Below, piece by piece: positions 8,834-17,762 of a DNA stretch of 24,110 nucleotides. A program made the position numbers and the translations under genes. The notes under the pieces were generated by a model. It saw only the letters and a program-made list of their open reading frames with translations, did not search any database and was not told the DNA's origin. Positions within the stretch are counted from its first letter, which is position 1; every line of letters starts with the position of its first letter. Origin of the DNA: Chara braunii (taxonomy: Eukaryota; Streptophyta; Charophyceae; Charales; Characeae); assembly GCA_003427395.1 (NCBI GenBank), contig BFEA01000345.1, forward strand, positions 419,761-443,870, read 5' to 3'.

Positions 8834-8925
8834 ATATCTTTCTTGGCCTTTTGGCTAAGATCGAGTGTAGTATCTGTTCTGAACAGTTCAATATCTGATC
8901 CGTGGTTCATGGGGCCAAAAAAAAA
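8834..8925 (+). pseudogene. U2: U2 snRNA 5'-fragment with A-tail (retropseudogene)
   Basis: From 8834 the sequence follows the 5' half of U2 spliceosomal RNA: ATATCTTTCTTGGCC, then the invariant loop and stem I (TCTTGGCC-TTTT-GGCTAAGA, 8 pairs, 8841-8860), then the branch-point-binding GTAGTA (8867-8872), then TATCTGTTCT and the stem II region CAATATCTGATC. A further hairpin TGGTTC/GGGCCA (8903-8917) ends it. Instead of the Sm site and stems III-IV there is a run of nine A (8917-8925). The match stops after about 83 nt, so this is a truncated copy. The A-run suggests reverse transcription of a cleaved or 3'-truncated RNA. It cannot assemble into an snRNP without the Sm site. Confidence 0.85.
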
Positions 8926-9004
8926 CTACAAGAAATACATGGCTAACATAAGGCACAACTCGGCCTTTGCTATGCCCAGGTGGTGCTATGTGGGCTGACT
9001 GATG

Positions 9005-9101
9005 TTATGTGGCATAGGTGGGCTGAGTGTTGTTATGTGGCCTAGGTGGGCTGAGTGTTTTTATGTGGCCTAGGTGGGCTGAGTGATGTTATGTGGCCTA
9101 G
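9005..9101 (+). repeat. 28-bp minisatellite, 3.5 units
   Basis: Three full units start at 9005, 9033 and 9061, and a 13-bp partial unit starts at 9089. The unit begins TTATGTGGCCTAGGTGGG. Differences between units are one to three bases. A partial, more diverged unit lies just upstream (about 8989-9004). Related degenerate copies occur at 8510-8612. Confidence 0.9.
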
Positions 9102-9758
9102 TGCGAAGCACAAGGCCTCGATAAGCCCTATTGGGCCCCTATTTGCAACAGTGTCGGCCGCCCTAAGTGAAGGCTGCCTCGACAGACCACAAGAGCCCTA
9201 TTTTGGACTACTTCGCAACTGGGGGAAAATTCAGGCAGTTGCGCAGCGCCAGTTGGTTGAAAGCGCCCAGGCCCTGGCCTCCTTTATCAAACGCATTTGA
9301 GTCAGGCCCTGGGCGAGATACGCAGCATGGACCCAACTCAGGCTGCGGGCAGTTGGGCGCGGGTAACTGTCACAGGCCTTGGGCCTGATCCATTTGGTCT
9401 GGGGCTCAGCCTCTATGGGCCTACCGGAAGCTTCTAGGCAGGGGCCCAGCGCAGCCAGGCTGCATGCAAGGTAGGCAGGCCATTTCCATTTAGGAAAGGG
9501 CCTGGACACACATTGGACATTTGGGCACTGGCTGCATGCTGCGCTAACGCTGGCCAGGCTTACGCGCTCACGGGCGAGCTGGAAGGAGCAGGTAGCCATA
9601 GCCGAGCTGCACTGTTGTATGCTGGATGGGGTGCATGGTGGTCCTTGGGTGTATGTGGCATCTGTGAGTTGGGGAACGAGGTTGTGAGTGATACGAGAGA
9701 CATACTTGGTGCTGGAAGCGTACGGCATTGGCCGAGATCTGCTCGTACTTCGGAGAGC
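9102..9758. other. Gene-free stretch rich in GGCC/GGGC phrases
   Basis: The sequence repeatedly contains CAGGCC, GGGCC and CCTGGGC phrases. Overlapping open frames on both strands (for example minus 9231-9779, which also runs into the LTR) show no recognisable domain, and I treat them as chance. It may belong to an unidentified repeat family. Confidence 0.35.
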
Positions 9759-10028
9759 TGTTGACGTCATCGGCGGCATTGTAGACTAGGCTAGATAGGA
9801 TCTGCCATCTGTAGTCTGGGCGCCGAGCGCCAGATAGGATATCGAGATTGGTTCTTCGTTGATGATGATGAGACTATTCCATCATTGTCAATTATGAGCT
9901 TTTGGTGTGTTCTTATTTGGTGGAACTCGTGATGCAATTCTGCTATTGGTTCGAGGTCACGACTATCTGGTCTCATGTGTATGATGCTGTTTGATTTCTG
10001 AAGTTGGCTATCGCTCATTTTCCTTGCA
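9759..10028 (+). mobile_element. Copia-type 5' LTR
   Basis: The 270-bp segment begins TGTTGACGTC and ends CCTTGCA, giving the TG...CA ends of an LTR. It is followed three bases later by a primer binding site typical of plant Ty1/Copia elements. The 3' boundary is well supported by that site. The 5' boundary rests only on the TGTTGA start. I found no second copy in the window, so the rest of the element is deleted or lies elsewhere. Confidence 0.55.
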
Positions 10029-10031
10029 ATT

Positions 10032-10043
10032 TGGTATCGGAGC
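10032..10043 (+). promoter_or_regulatory. Primer binding site complementary to initiator Met-tRNA
   Basis: TGGTATCGGAGC matches the standard plant Copia primer site TGGTATCAGAGC at 11 of 12 bases. It would anneal the 3' end of initiator methionine tRNA to start minus-strand DNA synthesis. Three bases (ATT) separate it from the LTR end, a common spacing. Confidence 0.75.
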
Positions 10044-11200
10044 TGTGGTTTGGTGCGCTAATCTGGCACTCGTCTTCTGCCTAATGCGGTACATGCACGT
10101 GGTGTGTGCGGTGAGCGACCGTGCCGTGGGACGTGTGTAGTGAGGAGGGCGAAGATGAGTAGGCGACCCAGGTGGAGAGGGGTTCGCCAGGAAGGCTAAG
10201 TGTGATGAGAACTATCCGGTGTGTGATTGATGCTGAGGTGGAACGGCGGTGCAATGCTGGTTGTGCCGAAGGAGNGATTGGTCATCACAGTCAATATCGG
10301 GTCATCTGGTGAGAATATCTGTGCTTGGGGGCAGCTATTTTGAGGTATGGTGCACCTAACCTTGAGTCGTCAGTCTTCACGTGGAGCATCTGGAAGGAGA
10401 GGGCGATGCTATTTGAAGGGCCCTGGACGAAGCACTGGGTGACGGTCACCATGCCAACCCACCGGGAGTAGAGCACGCATGCTTTGCTGCTTTGTCCTTT
10501 GTCTGCTCGCTGCGCTGTAGAGGGGTTCTGAAGGGCAGGCCAGCCCTATGGGACAGACGAGACCGGGCGTCTATAAACAAGCACCGGCGGGGTACCTTCC
10601 ATTGGTTGTGATTGTTGTCCTGTTTGTGACGTTAAATAATTCCTGAGGGCTTCGGGGGCCGTCCATAAAAATGCCTCCTGATCAACCAATCGGTCAGTGT
10701 AAGGCTCGCTGCACGCGAGGATAAAGACTGTGCAGGGCTGGCCAGCTCTACAGGACTCGGGGCACAGGGATGGGCCGTGTGCACACCTTTAGACACGCAC
10801 GCTGTCCGGATTGCTCAGGCACGTTGACGACAAGAGACATTTAGGAAGAACTGAGGGAGGGGTAGATTCCAAGTGATAAGCTTGGGCAAGAGTCCATTCT
10901 GTAAACAGACCCAACAAATTATTCTATTTTTATTTTGATTAGTTAGATGTATAACCATTAACATCTGACAGACAACATAGTTAGAACTGTTATCTGTTCA
11001 TTGTGCTTTTTGTTTGCGGACTGGTCAAAGTAAAATAGTTTTCGATCGAGGAATCTGAACTTACCGGTTGAACCCAAATGTATAGTCTCTGACATAGCCA
11101 CCGATTAATTAATTTATTTATTTTAAACCGGTCTGTGCATGATGATGCGGTAGGCATCGAATGAATGTCCTAGTGCAGATGGTGTGCAACACTGTAGCTT
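10044..11200. other. Gene-free stretch between Copia LTR and gypsy element B
   Basis: A Copia gag would be expected after the primer site, but no frame of useful length or motif follows; short frames are broken within about 100 bp. One ambiguous base is at 10275. From about 10910 the DNA becomes A/T-rich and leads up to the gag start of element B at 11201. That part might be leader or LTR of element B, though no LTR end or primer site is recognisable. Confidence 0.4.
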
Positions 11201-12042
11201 ATGAGCGACATGGAGGTCCCACAACCGGACGATAGGCTCTTGCGATCGGCAAGACGCCCGATAGCCCACTTGGCGATAGGACCAGAGCGCGACAAATACC
11301 TGTTCCATCAGCAAAGAGAGAGACAGCAGCAGCAGTGGAGGGCTAAGGCAGCAGAGGCAAGCAGGGCATTTGTAAGCGAGGCCGCTACTTCAGCAGCCAT
11401 GGCTACTGCTGCGCAACAGAGCTCTCAGGCTGGAAGTTTAGAATCTGGAGGGTCAACGGTTGCACAGACCCTGAGTCAGTCAACTGGCCTAATGGCAAGC
11501 CAACTGTTAGTGATGACTCCCGAAGAGCTCGCCATACAGCGAGCTGCTGATCGCGAGGCACAACTACAGCAGGCCTTGGGTGAGATTAAGGAGAGAAAGA
11601 GAGAATGATTAGAAGAAGAGTCAGGACGCAGCGGGGACAAACGAACATTAGCGAGTTAGAGGAGATGGACCCTGCAAACTTGGATGATGATGTGAGGACC
11701 CTAAGGGCGGTCTTGCTAGGTGTGGTAGACATGCAAGATCACCAAACAACGATCTTACAGGACATCCAACAGAGTCTGGCCGTGTTGGTCGGGCGAGCGC
11801 AGGCGGTACCATCGCTGTTCGGGCCCGGTGTCGAGCCCGTTGTACATCCTCCTCCTTTTGGGGTATCCCCAGATATAGCTCCAGTACCGGTCCAGCCCGT
11901 TTCACTGGGTATGCCTTTAACAGGCGGGTTCTCAGCAGGTCCTAGCGTACAGGTTCCTGTACAGACAATGTTCTCCCAATCTCCATCGCAGGTTGCCGTA
12001 AGCGGGCAGCCTGCACAACCGCAGGGTACACCCCCCCAATAG
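11201..12042 (+). pseudogene. Ty3/gypsy element B: gag N-terminal part, frameshifted
   Basis: ATG 11201 opens a Gln/Arg/Ala-rich, coiled-coil-like stretch (QQRERQQQQWRAKAAEA at about codons 37-53). It ends at TGA 11606-11608 and is continued from 11605 in another frame (MIRRRVRTQRG). The ATGA overlap lies in a purine run (AGAGAATGA) and is best explained by loss of one base. The second part has a possible coiled coil, then a Pro/Gln/Val-rich linker (PVPVQPVSLG and similar) and stops at 12040-12042 after a 7-C run. In a third frame the linker appears to continue to about 12180. I call it gag from composition, position and recalled similarity to charophyte gypsy gag proteins; no catalytic motif is present in this part. 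Confidence 0.6.
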
Positions 12043-12189
12043 AGCTAGTGCAGTAGCCTGCACCACAAGGTCCACAACCCGGAATGGTGCAGGTACCGGT
12101 GTAAGGAAACCCGGGGAGGGGCGCCTACCGTTCGTCGAAGCCAAGGGCAACGACGCTTGTCACTCGCCGCGCCCGCATTCGAGGTCCTC

Positions 12190-14430
12190 GGCGACCGACA
12201 GGGTATCTTCTGAGGGACGCCTGTTGCTCTCCTTGCTTATAGGGGGGCCCTAAGCCTTCACCAACTCATGAAAATTGCAATTAGTCCAGTCCAATTTGAC
12301 AATCACCGTTCCCTAAATAGCTCCAGATCACGGGCTCGGTCCATTCGATCGAGTTTAACAGCTTTGTTTCAGGTGGGCTTCTGGTCAAGCAAAACGGGGG
12401 AGTATGAAGACAAGCAAACAGAAGGGCTAGATGATGACCAGATTATAATAGTTGTCATTTAGCCAAGGGGCGATTTACAGTAAGTTCATGAAGCATAAAT
12501 CGAAAGAGCTGTGTCTTTGCCGTTTCAGCAAGGCTGTTCTTTGATCCCAGTCGTAGGGCCTCTTGTCTTAAGCACGTCCCCTTGGCGCAAGAAAGTCGGG
12601 TGCTCTCACTGGCGAGGCCCCAAGCTCTTCTAACCGAGCTCTGTTCCCAATAGATTAGGCGCCGACTGACAAGCAACGCTTCCCGATTATTTGCGATCCT
12701 GTTCCTTTATAAATGGGAGGGGGAGTCGTTAACCAAATATGCAAAACAATATGTTCGTGAAAGTCGCATTTGAATGTTCAGTGCGCTGATGCGCCACAGC
12801 GTCATCATCCAGATCTCCCTCACCCTTTTACTTCCCCGGGTATGCTTTAAGTGACCAGTTCAGACAATCACAACGGCCATTGTTTCAAGGAATAGGGGGG
12901 GGGGGGAATGAGAATAAATAAAAACTACGTGTTACAAAGACGTTCGTCCTCACTCGGGCCGACTCTCAAACCAGCATGATCTGTTCAACCACTCGCCATA
13001 TTCAGGGGGAATGATCAGGTGAGACGTCTCCCCGATTGGGAAATGCAGCAGTTCAGAGCACCCCCTCTCCCTCTCTCTCTCACTGCTTCCTTTCCTCAAT
13101 CTCTCTCTCTCTCACACTCGATCTCACATTCTCTTTCTCTGACTCAGAGTCTCACTCCGCGACACTCTGTCTCCCTCTCAGCATATGCTCAAGTTGAATA
13201 TGCTTGTCTTGCCTTTGTTTTCCCTTAAAGAGCACAATCGTTAATGTAGTTAAGTTGCACCTCTGTGTTCTGAATGATCAACTGTCGGAGCGTCCGTGAG
13301 TGCTGCCCGTGACACATTCCCTCTGCCGAATACCTCCTGTGGCATGGAGCGGGACGTACGAGAGTTTAGAAACGTACCTGGTCGTTCTTGAGTTCCCTTG
13401 CGAACCATTAAATGTTAGGCAATTCCTTGTGAATAACCTTCGCGTCCTCAGAATGGTGTCAATAACGAGGTTTCCCCAGTCGTACAAGGGACGGTTCCTC
13501 CTAAGAGAGCAGTTGACAGTCTCGTCAGCAGAACCGGATGACCCCACCTACAACTGAGATGACGGACTGACACATCAGTAAGATCGAATGCCTGCTTCGC
13601 CAAGGGCGCGGTGGGCAACTGATTGCCTTCGACAATGCAGAGCGGGCAAATTAGCGCCGTTTTCCCCCCTTTCGCTTTCTCTCTCCTAGTGGCTCGATCC
13701 GCCCACTTCGCAACAGCTATCTCCTCCCGCAAGCTCGCCGGCTAGTCCTCGCGCCCAACCGCCCCAAGGGAGATGCCCGGAGTCATGAAAGTCGGGTTTT
13801 CGATCTTTTCGCTCTTTACCATCTCCTTTAGCGCTTTCAGACGCCCGACTTCGAGGCTTGGTCACTATGGGTATAGAGTTCGATCCATTACTCTCATAGT
13901 GGTTGATCACTCATCTTCCCCCGCCTGTTCCTTCCCTACACAGTCTCCCAACCCCACATGCCTGTGTGACATGAAGGATGCATGGCCGCCGTGTTCGCCT
14001 GCCCGCTCGCAGCAGCATCCGCACAGACTCAATCACTGGGCCATCAGCCCGCCTCCCCTAGTGCTCCTGTCTGAATCCATGAAGTGTCCTGGCCCAATCA
14101 AGCCCTGACACTTCAGGCGTGCCCCCCTACACCTTCGCTGGCGCGAATCCTTGCAGGGTACGCCTACCACTCCCGTCTATTCTCTTTCCGAATAGCCCCC
14201 GTTGATCCCTCCGCTCGATCCCTGTGTACACCTTGCACCCATCATCGCATCCGCCAACCAGGCCAAGTGCTCGTGCGCTGCGCACATCATGCATGCTGCC
14301 CCCTCATGCTGCACCGGACATCCCGCTTCTACTCCAAAACAGGGCTTGCGCGCGACGTACACCAGACACACACACCCTTTCTAGTCGATGAGCTACCTCA
14401 GTATTCCCCAAGGACCGTGGCACCAAGCCA
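12190..14430. other. Gene-free DNA separating the two gag parts of element B
   Basis: No coding region is supported. The segment includes a 12-G run (12895-12906) and a CT-rich tract (about 13061-13180). The region 13700-14430 is C-rich on the plus strand with open frames on both strands and no domain. Together with the repeats that follow, it makes up the material between the gag halves. Exact edges are not visible. Confidence 0.4.
13061..13180 (+). repeat. CT-rich low-complexity tract
   Basis: Runs of CTCTCTCT interspersed with CACTC, TTTCTCT and similar sequence. One short open frame (13019-13228) is produced entirely by this tract (Ser/Leu repeats) and is not a gene. Confidence 0.85.
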
Positions 14431-14439
14431 GTCCCCACC

Positions 14440-15380
14440 GCGTCGCAGGTACCAGCTGAAAGCGGAAAGGAAAATGCGGGACCAGCAGTACCAGTCATAC
14501 CAGGTCCATAGTGTCGAGCTAGTAAAAGGGACAGTAGGGCCTGACTGCAAAGGGTTGTGCGGTTTCCGAACCAGTGACCATACCACCGCGACCTGGATGT
14601 CGTAAGCCAGAAAATCCAAACCATTTTTGTACTATCCCAGTGTCGGTACCAAATTAACAGGGCCGAACCACAGTTGAAATGGGGATCCGCTGCCGTATGG
14701 CGTACCAGTATCAACCCTGTTAATGCATCAATCAGTAGGATAGGACTGCAGTAAGCTGTCTCGGTACCTTGCCTGTGTCGAACCAGCAACATACAAGTCA
14801 CCGTACCAAGACAAAAGGACTGCATTATACCGCCCCGTGTCAAGATAATGCCACCAATCCGATGCGAGCCGTGGCAGTCCCGGCCTCAATATCGCACCAA
14901 GCAAAACAAAGCGTACGTGTGCCGTACCAGCGGTGAATTTGTGATCTGCAGCAATTCCGTATCAGGAAATATCCGCGTCAACAATTATCGTACCGTGCCC
15001 GTTCCAAACCAGTTGCCACCCCGCACCAATGCGGAATGACGTACCATGCTGCGGATGTACCATGCCAATACCAAACAAATGGCAGCGCCCCTTCAGTTCC
15101 GAACTAGTAGCCGTACCAAACCAACGTAGAATACCATACCGGCGTACAGTGCCGACCATGTCTCCGTGACCAGAAAAATAGAGCACTATGTCGTATCGCA
15201 AACGCACCACGCCTGTACCGTACCTGTCCCGAACCAATGTGAATGTACCGCACCTGTTCCGAACCAGCATCGTGCCAGATATACGTGTACCGTCTTGCCG
15301 AAAACTGGCCCAGTACCGAACCGGTAACCAAGACTGTCCAGTACAGAGTACAATACCATGTTGCAGATAACCCATGCCGA
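14440..15380. repeat. Degenerate minisatellite of GTACC / GAACCA phrases
   Basis: About fifteen GTACC words and at least six CCGAACCA-like words recur through this 0.9 kb. They are clearest at 15210-15330, where the minus strand repeats TTGGTTCGGGACAGGT and CGGTACA with roughly 28-30 bp spacing. Open frames on the minus strand translate to Gly/Tyr/Arg/Thr repeats and are by-products of the array. No gene is supported. Confidence 0.65.
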
Positions 15381-15573
15381 TACCAAAGTGGACCTTGTTG
15401 CCGTAACCATGTCGCCGTGACCCAACACCAGCCCCGCTCACTCAACAACACTCGGCCATCACGGTGGTAGTAATCAGGTCAATCGGGAAAATCAAGGGAA
15501 CTCGTACGGATCGGCGGACATTAGGTAAATAAATGATTTTAGCAAAATCCCATCAAAATTGAATCCCGTTAAA

Positions 15574-15829
15574 AATTAATCAAATAATAAATAATCATTC
15601 GTTTTTCTTCCTTTCACTATTTTTTTTTTTTTTTTACTCATTTTTAATGCTGTTATTAGAATTTGTAAAAATCGAGGACAGTTTCATCAAGAATAGATTT
15701 TGGAAAAAGAAAAAAAAAAAAATTAATCAACAAATATTCATTTGTTTTTGTCCTTTTTATTGTTTTTAATTCTTTTTCTCAATTTTAATTTTGTTATCAG
15801 AATTTAATGAAAATTGAGGGTTCATCCCC
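15574..15829. repeat. Diverged tandem duplication of an A/T-rich block
   Basis: Two copies start with AATTAATCAA (about 15574 and 15721) and end with TTCATC (15686 region and 15829). Between these they share CATT(C/T)GTTTTT, a T-rich core, TGTTAT(T/C)AGAATTT and AAAAT(C/T)GAGG in order. They are offset by about 147 bp and clearly diverged. Copy 1 contains a run of 16 T (15620-15635). The function is unknown. It may be matrix-attachment-like or simply decayed repeat. Confidence 0.65.
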
Positions 15830-16082
15830 CAAGCAATTGCTTAGTGTCAAAGGGGCGTGCCGAGGCCTGATACCACATCTCCGTACCACGGCCGACCGCT
15901 TCGGGAACAACCTTGGAACGGATGAAAATTGGTAGGCTCTAGGCGCGATAGGCATGGTTGCCATTGTGTTGATCCGAAGGGTTAGTTCTAACAATTGACG
16001 GGGGGGGGGTAGGGATACCTTTCCGACCCCTAATTTCTTTCGACGACTCAGATGAAAGTGCCAACTGATTCTCCCATAAGCG
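15830..16082. other. Approach to the second gag part, no clear gene
   Basis: A 10-G run lies at 16000-16009. The sequence just before 16083 may already be Pro/Ser-rich gag linker in shifting frames, but it is too degraded to place the boundary. The minus-strand open frame 15797-16168 is a shadow without domains. Confidence 0.3.
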
Positions 16083-17310
16083 CTTATCCCGAGGCCCAAT
16101 CCTGAGTATTTCGGGTGGCCGACTGGGTTGCCGCCGCCCGACACCGGGACAAAGTCAGTGGGTTCCAAAAACGGCCATCGCTGCTCCTAAACCCTTTACA
16201 GGGGATAAGAGGGGCGAAGACCTCGACACATGGTTGAGGGCAGTGCCAGTCTATGCTAAGTGTAAACTTACCTTGCCGCACGAGGAACTGCTTGTGCCTG
16301 CCTCCTATCTAGAGGGGAGTGCAACAAGATGGTTGAGCGGTTTAGTGCAGTAACAGGGATACAGTCATGACTTCTGCGCTTGGGCAGTCAACCAGAAATT
16401 GGATGACTTCCTCAAGATGGTGGAAGACAGGTGGCATGATCCTCGGGAGGCTCGAAAGGCCACTGATGCGATCCAGAATCTGCATACTAGGTAGTTTAAG
16501 TCAGTAAAGGAAGCCACAAACGCAGTAGAGCGTCTGATCTGTGTCCCTGGGGTGTGCTATGACCCGAGGTTTTACACTTTTACACGCCTCCTACCTGAGA
16601 TGCTTTCCTATGCCTCTCAGGAATCAGTTGGCAGGTGAGGCCAACATCAACATGCACAACTTCCCCTCGTTTAGCAAGAAGGTCGGAGACCTGGAAGCAA
16701 AGATAGGGCATGGTCAGACACCCATGACGGATGGTAAGAAAAAGTCACTGCCTTCCAATTGGAAAACGAAGGGACTTCATCTTCATGTTCGTCGACAACG
16801 AAGGTTCCACCATCTAGTTGGATGACGACTTCCAGGCGGGAGTGGGTTCAAAGGCTGGCATCGTAGAAGCTTCAGGGGGTGGAGTAGTCGTTGCCGTAGC
16901 TCAAAAAGGTAAGGCGACCGGTAAACGCTGTGGAGGTTCCCGGTCTAGGAGTCAAGTTGACCCCAATGCTCCACCATGGGAGAAAGCGGGTCTCAGTGAG
17001 GATGTGTGGAGAGATCGGGACACGCAGCAGGCTTGTATCCGTTGGGGCCCGGTCTAGGAGTCAAGTTGACCCCAATGCTCCTCCATGGGAGAAAGCCGGT
17101 CTCAGTGAGGATGTGTGGAGAGATCAGGACACGCAGCAGGCTTGTATCCGTTGGGGCCAATACGGCCATAACCAGTTCAAGTGCCGAAACAAGAAGGTGA
17201 CCGAAAATATCCCGCCTACGATGGGGCAGGCTTTAGGATCCTCCGCTCCCGTTGGTAGCAATGTGGCCAGCAGTTCTGGCACTGCTCCTGGAAACGCGTC
17301 GGGCCAGTAG
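16083..17310 (+). pseudogene. Ty3/gypsy element B: gag core and zinc knuckle, heavily broken
   Basis: A Pro-rich linker (PRPNPEYFGWPTGLPPPDTG) is followed, after a one-base shift at an A run (16167-16170), by a gag core: PKPFTGDKRGEDLDTWLRAV, then LPHEELLVPASYLEGSATRW. Stops lie at 16351-16353 and 16492-16494. A further shift near 16570 leads to NQLAGEANINMHNF and LEAKIGH. Another frame change leads to FIFMFVDNEG, TAG 16815-16817, then DDDFQAG. A 109-bp duplication (16941-17158) changes frame again before the knuckle CIRWGQYGHNQFKC (about 17143-17184). There the second Cys of C-x2-C-x4-H-x4-C is Trp. Gag runs on into protease near 17300. The family is clear, but the gene is dead. Confidence 0.8.
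16941..17158 (+). repeat. 109-bp direct tandem duplication inside gag
   Basis: Unit 1 is 16941-17049 and unit 2 is 17050-17158, directly adjacent, both beginning CGGTCTAGGAGTCAAGTTGA and ending GTTGGGGCC. I count three differences (A/T, G/C, G/A). Because 109 is not a multiple of three, the second unit is read in a different frame from the first. Unit 1 ends inside the zinc knuckle and only unit 2 continues through it. Confidence 0.95.
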
Positions 17311-17324
17311 GAAGAGTAGCTGTT

Positions 17325-17762
17325 CGTGCTAGGGTCGAGGTGGTGGACACACCCTCACCGTTTCGAGAGATGGCCCAAGCTATTGACTCCATCGTTGTCC
17401 CGCAAACACATTCAGACCCATAGAGCCTTTGTTCGATGAATGTGTTCGAATCCTTAGAGGAGCTAGAGGAGGAGCGGTCCAAATCAGACCCGCTAGCTTC
17501 TTGGACGACATTGGCAAAAGCCCCGACGAGTGGGATGTTCATCAGCGAGGTAGTCATCGGCGGCCGTAAGGTTGGGGCCTATTATGACACTTGCTCGACT
17601 AGGAACTTCATTAGTCGCGCGTTGTCGGAGGGCGCGGAGTCCCGACCCTCCTCTGTGTGCCCGACTCCTACTCAATACCCGTTCCTCACTCAGATGGCAC
17701 GGCTCGCCGGGTTGTTCCCAAGCCTTCGCGTTGCTCCTGGAATGTCGGGTGATACTCTGTAG
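17325..17762 (+). pseudogene. Ty3/gypsy element B: aspartic protease remnant
   Basis: In the frame that follows gag, a linker (VEVVDTPSPFREMAQAID) is interrupted by TAG at 17418-17420. A Glu-rich stretch (SLEELEEERS) and the retropepsin core VVIGGRKVGAYYDTCSTRNF then follow. The catalytic triad is D-T-C (17586-17594) instead of D-T-G, so the residue after Asp-Thr is altered. The recognisable part fades after ISRALSEG and the frame ends at TAG 17760-17762. No RT motif (YxDD) of element B is found downstream, so the element is 3'-truncated or replaced. Confidence 0.65.

Noticed and set aside
9231-9779. 182-aa minus-strand open frame
   Set aside because: It runs into the Copia LTR, has low-complexity composition and shows no motif.
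14304-15451. Several minus-strand frames of 80-179 aa
   Set aside because: They are translations of the GTACC/GAACCA minisatellite and adjoining C-rich DNA, with no independent support.
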